Below are positions 46,007-59,911 of a stretch of DNA of 64,000 nt, in pieces. A model generated the notes under the pieces. The model worked only from the letters and a program-made list of their open reading frames with translations, was not told where the DNA came from and did not search any database. Source of the stretch: Drosophila miranda (taxonomy: Eukaryota > Arthropoda > Insecta > Diptera > Drosophilidae). Location of the stretch: NCBI RefSeq assembly GCF_003369915.1, contig NC_046675.1:2542001-2606000 (forward strand). The letters run 5' to 3'. A program made the position numbers and the translations under genes. How positions within the stretch are numbered: position 1 is the first letter of the stretch; each line of letters begins with the position of its first letter.

Positions 46007-46222
46007 ATGGATCTGGTGGAGGATGAGATGAATCGTGGCCAGATGCTGCTGAAGATCGGGGAACGTAACGTAGGGGTGCTAGCCAGGAGTGTGGGCAGGT
46101 CTCCGGAGGAGCAGATGAGTAATCAAAGCAAAGAAAATACAACAAATGTTGTATCTCAAGTGCTATTTTTTTATGCAGGACCACCAGCGAGAGCAGCTGT
46201 CCACAACATCTCGCAAAGTTAA
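46007..46222 (+). pseudogene. Orphan small ORF or gene relic
   Basis: ATG at 46007 opens a frame with normal coding codons, EDEMNRGQMLLKIGERNVGV, continuing ARSVGRSPEEQM. A possible 60-bp intron follows (GTAATC donor at 46119, TTATGCAG acceptor ending 46178). After it, one frame gives a tail ending ISQS; another gives DHQREQLSTTSRKVKA and stop, which looks more protein-like but is out of phase. The heptad-like pattern recalls SNARE-type helices, but I cannot identify it. A decayed fragment of a duplicated gene is the likeliest reading; a real micro-gene is possible. Confidence 0.3.
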
Positions 46223-49200
46223 AGCATAAAGGCACAAAAACGAATGACGCAGCCTTATTGTAATCAGCCTCTTAGCTTTGAAGCTAAATAATTCAAATAT
46301 AAGTTTAGATTTTGTATATGAGATTTAAGTGTGCCTAAAAGTATGCTGTATATTTCTGTAAATTATTTCACATACGCCAGGTGTGCCAGGCAACAAACTA
46401 ACGGCACAGCTAAACACAAACACACACACACACCATGTAGACAAACGCGGTCACATGAACTGAATGGATTTTGGCGCCAGTTTTAATAATCGAGAATACC
46501 CGGAGGCCCATGCCACCAAAAACACTCCGAAAAAGCTCAAAGGCAAAGGCAAAGGCAAAGGCGAGCTTGAACCGTGTGCCAAGCACCGAGTTACAAGTCA
46601 TCCGAGTTCACATCGTGCAGAACAGAACTGTATACGCTGCTGACGAGAAAGGTTGGTCTTCATTTTTCCGTGCGCGTCTCGTGTGACTCTGTGTAAATGT
46701 GTGCTGTGAGTGTGTGAGAGTGTGAGTGCGCTGGTGTCGAGTGTCAAGAAAACTGCCTTTAATATATACATACGTGTATATGGACTTGTACCCACACCAA
46801 CACACGCACAAACACAGGAAAGTGAAAAATTTTCCAACAGCGTATGCCAATTACGGGGCGAAACGAAAACGAAAACGGATGAAAACATGAATGGCCTGAC
46901 GCAAATCCAACCCAACCAATTATGATCATAATTTTTGAGAAACGAAATGGCAATTGTGCAAAATTCGGTATCCGTTGAAAACGGACGGTCGGTCTGTGTG
47001 GAAGAAAAACCTGAGAATGTGCTATACACACATATACACAGGAAATTCAATTAAAATAGCATGACCGAGAGAGGTGTGCGTGTGTGGCCGAGTGTCTGTA
47101 AATGGAAATTGAAATTGTGTGCTCTTAAGAAACACGCGTGGAATATAAATCAAAAAATTAACAAAAATTAAATTTAAGAAATCTTCAAGAGGAAAACTAT
47201 AAGGAAAAAACTTTGGTTTTCAATTGCTGGTGCTGCAGATTTTCATTTAAAAGATACATTCGTTGAAATCAACACTTACAAAGCAACACACACACACACG
47301 TAGCCACATGCGCCATCCATAAGAACATAGATACGGCACAGTGAGCCAGTTTTTCTTTTACATGCAAACGCACAAAACGAGAACACACCACAAGCTCCCC
47401 AGCGAAAGGACACGATGATAAAGTCGATGGGCCAGGCCGGAGATACAGTTGTATCGTTCGTTGGTTTCGTTTTGGGGCCCTTCTGCCTGCGAGGAGAGTC
47501 GTCCCAGTCCCTGTCCCAGTCCTGTCCCCACACCGTGTTAGCTCGTTGCGCGCTTCGGCCCCGTCCTCATCCGCATCCACATTCACATTCACATTCACAT
47601 TCACATCGTCAATGTTATTTTTGTTGTTTCCTACTCGTTGTCCGTTTGCTGTTCGTTGCCTTCGTGGGCGCGTTTCTTGGTATATGTGTGTCAGTCAGTC
47701 ACTGGCCGAGAGTATCTGTGTGTCAGAGTATCTCAGTGCGTGCGTGTGTGTGCGTATCAGGGAGTAGATACCTACAAAGAAATTAAGCCCCGAACCGAAG
47801 CCCCGAGTTCAATGCGCGGCCACAACGAGTCTTCAGCTCTGTTTACATTTCCCCTTCAGTGGCCCTTTCTTCGTGAGCCCGAGCCAGAGCCCTCGCCCTC
47901 GCCCTCCCACTACCACTCTTTTGAGAGGATTGCAGGCAATCGCAGGAATTTGTGTCGCCCGTTTATTTATTATGAAAATGCGACTTTCATTTCGTTCGGT
48001 TTTTGTCCTGTTTTCCATTGTTGGCAGTCACGTTAAGCAGCTTGTTAACTGCCTGAATATGTGCGCCTTTGTCCATACCTGGTTGTTTGTTTGCGTGTGT
48101 GAGTGGGTGAGCATGCTCGCGAATGTGCGTGTGTGTGTGTGACACGAAGGGAAACTAAAAACTAGGGCAGTGTGTTTCCGTTTCAACGACATGCCGCAGG
48201 GAGCTGCACAGAGACTAGGACGAAGAGAGGTAACAGAAAACCACTACCTGGCTGCCCCCAGATCCTTCAAAACTGTCGGCGGAAAACAAGAACTGCTAGA
48301 ACTAAGCAAAATTCAATGAAGTCAAAAGGATTCAATATCATTTTAAAACATTTTTGGCTGCAACATTGCGTATGCTTAACACAAATTCATGTGCGACGTT
48401 CCCCATTGAAAGAAAAAGCTTCCGCTTGCACGGAATTCGGAAACGGAACAAGGCGCAGGCGCCATTTTGTTACGGGAAGGGAGAGAGAGAGAGCCATGCA
48501 TGGGGGAATAGAAAATGAGAGAGAGAACGAGTGGCTGCTGTTTTTGCTTTGAAGTTTGTTTCGCATCTTTATTTATTTATTTACTTGGCCGCCTTGTATT
48601 TGCTCCTTCCGAATGCCGTATTTTTTCCGGATTTTCCGCAAACAACGCCAATTCCGTAGTCACAATGAATGCACATTTTTCAAAAAAGAACGGTCTTTTT
48701 TTTGGGTGGAATTTTAACGAAAATTTGTAAATGGAAGTGAAAATGAAACAAAAACTACATATGTATGTGACAAAACTAATGAGTGAAATGAAAACGAACT
48801 TAAACAAATTATAAACGAATCATTGAATAAATAAACCACTGACAGCGTGACTAAAAAACATAATTAATTGCCCATGCCAATTTAAATAATATTTAATATT
48901 TCCCCCCCTCCCCACTCCCGTAAAACCAACCCAAAATAAATCTCTTGCAGCTTAACACATTTTCAAGCAACGAAACGAGGAATATTTCGTGGACAAACAA
49001 GCAGTATTCTCAAAGGAAAAAATAACAACAAAAATGAGCAGTGTGAATAAAAGAATTTTTAATTGATTTGAATTCAAATTCGAAAAAACTATCGATCAGA
49101 ATTACAAAAGAAACAACTAAGCAAACAAGCGCACAATGAAACTGATAATATTAAAGATGGTGATAAGGGAATTCTAGTCCGGAAGAAAATCAAGTCAAAT

Positions 49201-49299
49201 AAAACAAATTCAAGTCAAATATGAAATAGCCAGCCAGGAAAAGTCTCAAGGAGAAGTCAAGCATCCGATTTCCACGTTTCAACATTTGTGAGGACCAGA

Positions 49300-49424
49300 A
49301 GCAGCAGCAGCAGCAGCAGAAGGAATAACGACAGCCCACAAATCGTCTACACATTGATGTGCGATTTGAGCGTGTGAATGTTGGCAGCCCTGGAGCCCTG
49401 CCTCGGTGGTTTAGCCTGTACTAG
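49300..49424 (+). other. slo: Candidate non-coding 5' exon of slowpoke (3' end defined)
   Basis: CAG-repeat-containing sequence ends at CTAG|GTGAGTAC (donor at 49425), the best donor consensus in the upstream region. No start codon in a frame that would continue into slo. Known: slo has several tissue-specific promoters and untranslated first exons upstream of the common coding exon. Only the donor is seen here; the 5' end shown is arbitrary. Confidence 0.35.
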
Positions 49425-49718
49425 GTGAGTACTCCCTCACCCATTAGACACACAAACACACCTGCAACCGCATCACACCAAAAACCACCAAGAAAAACCA
49501 AACACTTTCCCATTTGACGCACACACAAAAACACACACCACGCTGAAGAAAGCGAATATGAGAACGGAGGCCACAATTACAATCACAACCACAACCACAA
49601 CCACAAGAACGACAGCCACAAGCAGAACCAGAATCAGAGCCAGAGGCAGAGGCAGAACCACAACGACAACATCAAGGGGTCTAATTGGAAACGAGATAGA
49701 CAGAGCGATCCATCAGAC

Positions 49719-49778
49719 ATGGCCTGGTGTCCAAATTGTCACGAACTGCCACCGTTCTATCCGCCCATCTCGCCAAAG
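49719..49778 (+). CDS. slo: Candidate alternative N-terminal exon of slowpoke
   Basis: ATG at 49719 opens exactly 20 codons, MAWCPNCHELPPFYPPISPK, ending at AAG|GTAAAG in phase 0. The common slo exon at 54001 starts in phase 0 (GGG ATG TCG), so splicing would give ...ISPK-GMSGCDQ. The peptide is unusual: a CPNC pair and a Pro/aromatic run, not simple-repeat translation. The neighbouring DNA is low-complexity and does not encode similar peptides. It may instead be a chance ORF or the start of a separate transcript. Confidence 0.4.
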
Positions 49779-52700
49779 GTAAAGCCCTCGATGTCTTACG
49801 TCTATGAAATATCATCCATCGCTAGCCAGAACTATCGAATCGAGTCATAAAGATCACATTGTCAGCAGCGCTATGGCCAATCAATCAATCAATCAAACAA
49901 ACAATCCACGTCATGATGTATAATTTGCATTACAATTGAATAGATTCAATCATTGTTTAGATTCAAACTAAGCAAGTGGTATTCATAGGGAGGGTATACC
50001 GCCCTTGCCCTAGCCCTATGTAAGCCCTAGTATGTCCAAAACGATTCCTAGACCTCTCGTATGGCACATTAAGCGCCCCTTTACTCTCCCACCAATGCAA
50101 TGCATATCGAATTCGTTTCGCTTCATTTAATAAATGGGATTTCCATCACTTGACCCTCACCATAGCAACATACCCAACTGGTGCTACCAACATTCCTAAT
50201 GGCTCGCGTGACCTTTGAGAATGTGGCACAAAGAAGACACACACACACAAACACACAATCGACCAAGTGCAGCGCTTTAAGCCCTCTGGCCTTGGGGGCC
50301 AGCGACCAAACGAGTGCTGGCTGGCGCTGGCCGGCAATCAACGGCCACAATCAGCGGACCAAGTGCTGGCCATAAATTGCTCAGAAAGTCGAAGGGTATT
50401 TGTCAGGTTCGTCAGTTGTCAGCTCCATGCCTGGGTCCCCGAGGTACTGTCTGTATCTGTATCTTTGTCTCTGCCTTTGTCTTTGTCTTTTCATTCCTTC
50501 AGTTCGTTTGGTGTGCCCAGCGCTTGACTTTGACGGACATGCGTCTAGATAGGTACTACGCGGGACTATCTGGTCAGCAGGGGCTCGCCCACGCCCCCTA
50601 AAATCGATAGTTCGCAATGTAAATTATTATTATCAAGCCAGCGACTGCCGTGTGACTTCATCCGTTAGATTGCTGTGCTCTACCCCACCTTTAGCCCTCC
50701 GCTGAGTGACAGCCAAATCGGCCAGTGGGGTTCACTTCACGTTCACTCTGGCGGCATAATTCATATCGTGCGCTATCTTCGCCTTCTATTCATTAGTCGC
50801 AGCTACTTTCTGGCGCTGGTTTCTGCTGACTAAGCACAGTATCTTAAGTCCAGTTAAGGCGCCACGACCAAGTTCCATTCCCGCCCAGAACAACCCATTG
50901 CCCAGGGCTAAGTCCCCAGACAAATATAAATAATTGAATCAAAGCCCAGCAGTATGCATTTTGGCCTGGATCGATGAAGGTTCTTTGAGTTAACATATAT
51001 TTAAACTGCGATTAAGTGGTTTAAGGTCAAGTGAAAATGTTTCACAAGTGTTCAAGTGACAGTTTCTATGCCTAAAAGTCAATCCAATATATTGTGTATT
51101 CAATTAAGTAAACAGCAATCATTTGATTAGCCAAAAACTGATTCAACAACCTTGACCCACAGCCCCCAAAGGATTGCTGTGTGAATAACCTTCGTTGTCA
51201 TGTAAATGCAATTAAATCACTGATTACAAAGCTTTCTCCTGGGAGGGAGCCACCTTTGCCTTAGCCTGAATTTTCTATTCATTTCAATGGTTTCAGTGGC
51301 GTATACGCCACCGGTTGACACATAATTTCAAGGTGAATGGCTGCTTAAAAATAGTGAAACAACATTTAATTGAATAACAATTTTGCTCCTTAGCTATTTT
51401 TAATTGCGTAAATGCAATGAAGCGTAGCATAGAACCTAATAACCCCCGCCCAAGCATCGCATCGCAAATAAAAATGTTGAAAATGAGAGAAAAACACGAA
51501 GTGAAAACTAAAAATAAAATGCATGCCGCTGGCCTATGATACGGGGGCAGGGCACTAGGGCCTAGGATGATGAAGATGAGCAATTATGGCCAGTGGAAAT
51601 AGTGGCATGTGCAAACAAAAACTGGGCCAACTTGTTACCACGGCTGCCTGCCGCCTGCTGCCTGCCGCCCCCGCAGGAAATGGCAAACAAAGCGCGTAAA
51701 TTATGAAACGACAGCTAACTGGCGACATGGCGTGACTAGCTCGAGTTAACTGTGGCAGTAACGTTAACGTTCAGGTTAACCCAGCCACCACCCCCTTTCC
51801 CAGCACCCATTAGGACCTCGGCCAGGCCGAGTGCTGCCCGGGGCCCGTCAGGTCACACAGAAAGGAATGCAAAAAGAACACGAAAATATGAGGCAAGACA
51901 CAAAACAAAAGGAGAAGGAAAATAAAACAAAAATGTATAGAAGAGAACTCATAATTTATTTATTTATACTCGTATTCGGCCTGCCTGCCGTTGTTGTTTT
52001 TGCTGTAACGATAATTCATTGTAGAAAACTCTCACCCACTCACACAGAGAAACAGACGCTCACATGGGAACAGGTCTCCAATATGCGGACATGCCCTTGC
52101 CAAGGGTATCAGCAACTTTTTCATCAAGTTTGCAGAGGGATTTGGATGCCACGTGTCCCTTTGGGGAGCTCTGCTGAAATAAACTTTGAAAGAGCATATT
52201 GAGATGTTTAGACCTAAGATCGAGTCTTGAAAATACAGAGATCTTTCCCATTTATAAACACGATTGAAGAATTCATGATGGGGTCAAAAGTCCGAAGGTT
52301 CCTTTCCTACTTCCATCCATGTAAAACATTAAAATCCTTTCTCTTTATTTAACTATTTCTAGAGCCCTTCCGGTGAAGCACTTTACATACAATTATATTG
52401 TAATTTATACTTTATACTTTACATCTCTCTTCCATTTCAAATGGGACCCTGAAAGCCTTTCAGAGAATATTAATATTAAAGAGAATATAAGAATGATACT
52501 CTCTAAATTGTAGGTCGATGAAATGACTCTTATGGCTAGATCCTGTTAGGGCATCGAATCACTGGATCATCCTCTAAGGACTTCCGATCAGCGCCATAAA
52601 AAGTTATGTCCGTGTTAGGGTATATCCGCTTCATTCCAATGAATATCTAATTCAATTTTCTTTGTCTTCACGTTGCCTTTTAATTAAATTCAAGTTTGTC

Positions 52701-53631
52701 GCCTGCGCTGACACTTTTCGCGGTCAGCCACCGAGACGCACACGACCAGAGAGCGGGAGACTCATAGAGACCCACAGAGACCCAGAGAACTATAGAAAGA
52801 GAGACAGAGAGTGAGAGTGAGAGTGCAGGCAGGCAGGCCTGTGAGCCCGTGCCGCCAGGAGATAACAAAGAGCTCCGCAATCGTTGGCCCCGTCGGCGGG
52901 GCAATTGGAAAACGCGCCGCGCCGTTCAGTTGGTGGACGCCAGTTGTGCGGTTCGCTCGGTACCTCCTTTTTCTCCCTATTCGATTCGAAGCAATTTCCG
53001 TGCGTGCCGCGTCGTGTGTGACAACTGCAGATACATATAGTATCCAGATACATAATACATACGAAATATATTTGTACATATACAAATTACACACACTTAT
53101 ACGCCAGTATATAGTGTGTAGTGAATCAGTGAGTGCGTTGGCCCCTGCCTGAGAGTTTTCTGGCCATAAATTAATTGGCTAATACGAATGTGACTGCGAA
53201 TGCGAGTGCAGGACACAAATTTCCATTTAACCAGTCCCACGGGTAGATACGAGATCTGATACAGGGAATACAGAAATCAGTGCCCAAGTGGATAGATGGC
53301 CTTTGCCCAAGATCCCATGTTCCCAGTGTTTTGAGAAATTTTGTCGTCTCTCGTGTCGCCAGTGCCGTGCCGCGCCGCGCCGTGCGTGTGTCGGAGTGGA
53401 TCACTTTAAAAATAACAGATTTGTTTGATGCTATTTATAAAAGTCGTGCCAAGTTTTCGTTCCGTTTCATTTTGTGTGTTGTAGCTTTCGGATTTCGGCT
53501 TTCGGATTTCTGATTTTGGTGTCGTCATGCCCCAAAGTTGATGTCTCTTGTATGCACTTGAAAACTAAATAAATATCGCAATATTATTGTACACTATAGA
53601 ATCCGTTTGGGCCGCAATGTAAGCAGCAAAA
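49779..53631. other. slo: Slowpoke upstream intron/promoter region
   Basis: No coding exon seen. AT-rich DNA with a GC-rich island at about 52730-53000 holding a possible initiator/DPE promoter, (AC)n patches, and TA-rich DNA toward 53631. In D. melanogaster the corresponding interval holds several tissue-specific slo promoters; I cannot assign them here. Confidence 0.45.
52922..52960 (+). promoter_or_regulatory. slo: Possible initiator/DPE promoter of slowpoke
   Basis: TTCAGTT at 52925-52931 matches the Drosophila initiator. At +28 the sequence GCTCGG fits five of six positions of the downstream promoter element. It lies in a GC-rich island about 700 bp upstream of the first slo coding exon. 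No TATA box is present. Position and motif only; no transcript evidence. Confidence 0.3.
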
Positions 53632-56600
53632 ATGGCAACGGACTTGATCGGCACAAATTTCAGCAGCACATTGACAAATGTAAGACGCGATGCACGGAAT
53701 GTTTTGGGAGGGAAAATATACTTAGCATATTTATATTTAAGAATTCATTTCTTGGCCAGGCACATTATTGTTTACGTTTGAACTACATACATACATATGT
53801 ACATACATATATACCGAACTATAAGAATAAGAGTCTACATTTATGTACATATACTCGTATAGAATGTATACCCAAGTGATTTGAAATGTCAGGCGTATGA
53901 CGCAAAGAATGTTGCCGCCAGTTATCGTATTGATTTATGCTAAATTTAGTCAACTAATTGCCAGCGAATCGAGACTAATTGGTTCCGTTTTGTTTTGCAG
54001 GGGATGTCGGGGTGTGATCAAAGCACTGTCGAATCATTGGCCGATGATCCAACAGATTCACCATTCGATGCCGATGATTGTCTCAAAGTTCGCAAGTACT
54101 GGTGCTTTCTGCTGTCCAGCATCTTTACATTCCTTGCTGGCCTGCTCATTGTGCTGCTATGGCGGGCATTCGCGTTCATCTGCTGCCGCAAGGAGCCCGA
54201 CCTGGGACCCAACGATCCCAAGCAGAAGGAGCAGAAGGCGTCCCGCAACAAACAGGAGTTCGAGGGCACCTTTATGACAGAAGCAAAAGACTGGGCTGGA
54301 GAGCTTATCTCGGGTCAAACAACAACTGGTCGAATTTTGGTAAGTACACACCCATCAAGCACCCATTTTTACACCCGCTGCCACTCCCACCCCCCTCTAG
54401 CCGTTGCGATTCATCATTTATTAATTTCGTTTTCATTTGGGAACCACTCGACCACATCTGGCCGCATTGCTAAGTACTTTGGCTCGGCCTGTCCTGTCCT
54501 ACTCGTACATTATAGCCACTGAATTATTCAGAGATCTGCTGGCATTATTGTTGGCCATAGTCACACAATATCGATGTTGACGTGTCCTTGTCCATGGCTG
54601 CAGCTGGCGAAAGTTTACCGAGTGCCATCACACACTGCATTTCGTAAAAGTTCTCCCAGGATTTAGCCCTGCAGCCCCCCTTCCACCCCAGTTCACCCAC
54701 TTGTGAAGTAAAAGAATTGCGTGTATAAATATTTGGGGACTCATTTCGTGTCGACAGCGGAAGCAGCAAAGTAAATGTGCCATTTCCAAGTACAATAAAT
54801 ACATGAACACAAATTGACTCTGCGGAGAGAGAGAGAGAACAAAAATTAACTTCAATTGTTTTCCCTTACGAAACGACGATTGAAATCAGTTGTTTGTTCA
54901 AATATTACGCATTCGCCTGGGTGTACCGCCCATCCATTAACTGGTGTTAGCTAATTGGTCTGGCGGTCTCAAGAGCTATTTAGTGGGGTCTTATTGGGCA
55001 TTGAAAGTAATGCACTCGATAAGATTCCGTTTTGAAATAGCCGACTCTCTAATCGGAATATTGATTTATTTATTAACTATAAAATAAATACGTTGTATGT
55101 ATAATATACATACCAAGCTAATATTAAGCTTAAGCACTCTAAACAAAGACAATGGTGTTGTGCACAAATTCGAAAAGTTAGCAACGCAACTAAAAAACAT
55201 TGCAGCATTAGACTAGGCTAAAATATAAAATATAGTTATAGACGAGTACGTTTTCGCAATAGCATGAACAACAAGGCATATTTGAGAGGTACAGGCTTCC
55301 TTCCGGTAGTCGGCAGTTTGTTTCTACTTCTTTTTCGCCGCACTGGGGCTGGTCGATTGGAACACCGAGGAGGCGGACATGAGATTCTCGATGTACTGTC
55401 CCAGAACCTGGTTCTCGGAGCGCAATTTGAGATTCTCCTCCTTCACAGAGTCCACACGCTGGGACAGATCATCAAGGGTGTTCTGCAGCTCCAATACCTG
55501 CGTGATTAGGCGAGCCTTCTCCTCGCGATCGTCCTGCGCCATTTCGAGCGTGTCCAGCGAATGCTCGGTAGAGTCTGGCGTTGAGCTTCTGTTGGTGAAC
55601 GATGAGCGCAACGAGTCCATCGACTGGCCACTGGGCATGTGGGGGGCTGTCGAGGGCTCATCCTCCTGGATGACAACCTGCGGATCTTCGTCTATGGCCA
55701 GTATGCTGTCATCGTTGTTAAGCAGTGACATGGTTAGGTTCTGGGTGACGCCGTTCCCTTCAATTTTGCAGCTATTTTTATTCAATTTTCGGTTGAAATT
55801 TTGCAAACGTTGGCCGTAAGAAAAACGAAAACTACTACTTTGTTTTCTGGGAACATTTGCATTCGATGTGACGACATGTAAATCTGAGTAGCGACATCGC
55901 ATGTCAACACAAAATCTGCTCATTTTTAGGTTCATTTACCCATTTTCAAAGCCATACCCAAGTCAGGGACAGGACAGCAGATGTAGCACAGAAAATTGCT
56001 TTGTCTGGCCGATTGCATGGGGTCAAATGTGGACCATCAGGAGTCCACGCGCTACCATTGGACGACAGTTCAATGCTGCCTCTTGACAGAGGACAACCAC
56101 CACAATTGCACAGCAGTCGAGGCGGGGACAACAACTAAGAGTACGAGTACCAGTACGAGTATTACCATGCTAGCACCACCCGCAGCGATGGGTTTCTGGC
56201 TCTGTGTCTGGCACATATGAACGCGTATCTACGAGTATATCTATAGATAGTTCTGCTGGGAAACTTTCAGCTAATAACGGGAAGTGGGCCCAAAGAATGA
56301 TGTACGAGTGTATATGCAGATGTGCGAGGATTGTGCTGATGGTGGGGGTGAGGGACCACAACAAATAACAGTAAATAATATGGCAAATGTCAGGATAGCG
56401 GCTGCTAAGACAGGAAATGCCTGAAAGGCTACACCTCCTTCCGGCCAGAAAATCGATGGAACAGCGGCGCACATTTCGACTTTCTCTCTCTTTATAAAGC
56501 CAGAGGTTGTGGAAAGGTTGGAGGTGGAGAGTGGGACTCGAATAGGTTACTGTGGCGGGGTGTGCTGGGAGATTGTGAATGTTTATTACCAGGCCTGTTC

Positions 56601-59600
56601 GGTGGGCTTCTGTGTGGCAACCAATTGGCTCCGCTGTTTGGCAGACACCGTCAAACGTTTCGTTTCATTTCGTTTCGTTTCGGTTCGGTTTTGGGGCTGC
56701 AGCTGTTTTTGGAAAAGCCTTTTCCCCATTTGTGTGGCGCCCTTTTCTGTGGTGCCCCATCCTTATGGTAGTTGTTGGTTGGTGTTGCTGTTGTATTAGC
56801 TGTTGTTATTGTGGCTGGTAAAATAAATGGCTTGCCATTTGGATATTACACAATTCGTGCCTGCTGCTGCTGCTCCTTGTCATTCTTTGACTTTCTCTAC
56901 TTTCACTGTAAACATTTGCAAATGCTGACAATTGTTACGTTGTACTTTGATTTTACGGAACTATTGGCCATAATCCCCACAGCCACAGCCACAGCCACAG
57001 CCACGTCCACACCTACTACTCCTGAAGCCCTGCTGCATTCACTAATTGGCTTTAAAATGGCTCCAGTGCGGAAGTCGGCAGCAAAAGCTTTAAGCCTCTG
57101 GCATTTATGGCAGCTGGGATTGCACTTCGTCACGCCATAGAATTAAAGCGAAAACCGCCTGCAGAAGAATTAAGTTTTGAAGTGGCTCCCGCCTGCAGCT
57201 GAGGCCATTAAACTTCTGCCATGGCTGGCTCTTAAAGTAATGGCTATATTTGCCGCACAACGGAAACTGTTGGCGGCGGAACGGAGAACAAATCAAATCG
57301 AGAATTTTGAGAGCGAGACACGTGTTTTCTCGCTGCGTGACCCACATTTGGAGTTCGCGTTGATGAAATTTGGTGGCAGCAGGTCTTAAGTGCTTTTCGC
57401 TTTGCCTGGTCGACCTCTGCCTCCCTCCATCTGGTCTCTGAGAGTGATTGACCCAGTTTTCACGCCCAGTATACGTACTTTATGAGCCTCAGAGGAGTCC
57501 GAGGATTGGGTCCAAAGACGTCAGACAATCTTTGTCGTCATCTTGTCCGCCTTCTTGTGGATGGATGTATCGCCTTTTGTCTTGGGTCATCTTGGGTCTT
57601 CCATCTGTGCCTGCTCCTAGTCCTGCCCCATGACGTCAACTGTCTGGGCAAGTTCAATTTCATTATGTTTCAGTTCCACGGCGATTAACAGGGACTAATG
57701 AAAATGTCAGTTTCCTCGGCACCACATGACGTATACGCAATCCTTAAGCAAGGGTAAAAGTTTATACGCTCTACTTGAAAATTCCTGTCTGGTTTTTGAT
57801 ATTAGAAAAGTTTGGGGGTGTGTGTGTCTGTTGCCAAAAACTTTATTGCGCAACTAACAAGTTTCTAAGGAGTGAATAAGTTTTGCATGTGTTTGGGAGT
57901 GTAATTTGCATACGAACAACAGGCAGAAGCGGTTGAATAATGAGTAATCAGATCCCGAGCCAAGACATTTCAATTTATGGCCCTAAATAAATGGCTTGCG
58001 TGCCGGCGGATCGGTCCCTTGCCAAATTCAGTTTGGTTTCCATCCAACATTCCTTTTTTCCCTCCTTCTGCCGCTCGCTTTCGATTATCCCAGTAATTAC
58101 GAAACGATAGCACCAACAATTGCAATTACATTGGCATTAGGTACTGTAGGATATAAATAAATAGTGTGCTTAGAGGAATGAGAGGGCCTAAAGTGCATCC
58201 GGCTGAAGGTGAACTACCTCGATTGGCCTCTATAAAAAGGTTTCTTGGCAAGCAGCCGTGACATTTAACTGGTGTGCTGCCTGTTGTGGGCCTCTCCTCA
58301 TCCTCCTTCTGGCTATCTCCCCGACTTAAATTCTACATACATATAGTATAGTATAGCCGGGGCGCATCCGAAATTACCTTGTAAAACTTTCATGACTACC
58401 GCAGATTTATCAGCGGGGCGCCTCGACTAATTGCCGCTGCCCGGACGCTGCCTTGTCCCCATGAATCAAATGATCCGTGGTCGTGGTCCGGCTGCGGCTC
58501 TGGCGCTGGCTCCAGGGCCCCATGGCCCCATGGCCGGTGCCAAAGTGTGCAATTAAAAATGCACATTACTGCGGTATCCTATGGCTCTCTCTTTTCCTCT
58601 TCCTCTCTTTAGGGGCAATTTCCGCTTTTCCTTTCCCTTGCTTTCCATTTCCTGCTTCTGCCGCTGAGAGATTTCTTTTGGGACGGGGCAGCAGGCGGAG
58701 TCGGGGGCAAGTTCAATGAAGCGTTCGACTGTGGTTGTCATCTGACAAGGCCGTGATTTATGGCTACGAATTGGCTACAGCAGCTGTTGAGAGATGGGAA
58801 TGGAATGGGGATGGGGATGGGGCCACGTGTAAAGTAGAAGAGCCGCAGCCCATTACGAAATGAAGTTCATCTTTGCGAAACCATCTCAGTGTCATAATTT
58901 GTAATGTTCTCTATAATACATGGTTTATAATGGCCTACCGTTCGTTCTTTTTCAGGTCGTACTCGTATTTATACTCAGCATTGCATCCCTCATTATATAC
59001 TTTGTTGATGCATCTAGCGAAGAAGTCGAAAGATGCCAAAAGTGGAGTAACAACATTACTCAACAGATCGATCTCGCATTCAATATATTTTTTATGGTTT
59101 ACTTTTTTATACGAGTAAGTTACACGATAGACAGACCAACACACTGACACACACTTACAGCGCCGAGCCATACACTGAGTTGATTTTACCGATTATTTCA
59201 AATCGATTGGCTGGAGCGATGATTATTTGTGGTTATGATTTATGCTACAAAAATTCTTACAAATTCTTGTGTTCTTTTCAATCTGACAATCTCTTACAGT
59301 TCATAGCGGCGTCCGATAAGCTTTGGTTTATGTTAGAAATGTACAGTTTTGTAGATTATTTTACAATACCCCCGTCCTTCGTATCAATATATTTAGATCG
59401 AACATGGATCGGTAAGCGAAACAAATCCCTTATAAATTCAACCCTAATTCAAATCAAATTTAAAAATTGTATATGCATACAAATCGGAGCTGATTGGGAT
59501 TAATATATGAATATGAATTTGAATCTGAATCCTATATCCTCCCCCCGTTTCCCCGTACACGAACACATCTGAAAAACTGATACACACACATATACACAAA

Positions 59601-59878
59601 CACAAGCCAACACCCGGGTCCTGATCGATTTGTATGCATGCAATGTGCCTTACTCTACGCCATCCATCAACAATTATATATGCATATGCGTATAAACATT
59701 ATGTATTACCACGAACAGGTCTTCGATTTCTTCGAGCGCTACGTCTCATGACTGTTCCAGATATTTTACAATATTTAAACGTACTAAAAACATCGAGCTC
59801 CATACGCTTGGCTCAACTAGTATCAATTTTTATATCCGTGTGGTTAACAGCAGCGGGCATTATACATCTGGTATGTAG

Positions 59879-59911
<33 letters not shown>

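Larger units (their letters stand above)
44599..49424. other. Long intergenic/5' region of slowpoke
   Basis: AT-rich, largely non-coding. It contains the Ppox promoter on the left, scattered degenerate copies of a GACGAAGTTAGYCCAC-like motif (44642-44657, 44697-44712, 44919-44933, 45494-45510), a tandem repeat at 45324-45435, an orphan small ORF at 46007, GGCAAA hexamers (46538-46562) and CATTCA hexamers (47574-47606). Part of the right half may be transcribed as slo 5' UTR exons: an excellent splice donor (CTAG|GTGAGTAC) ends a possible non-coding exon at 49424. Confidence 0.45.
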
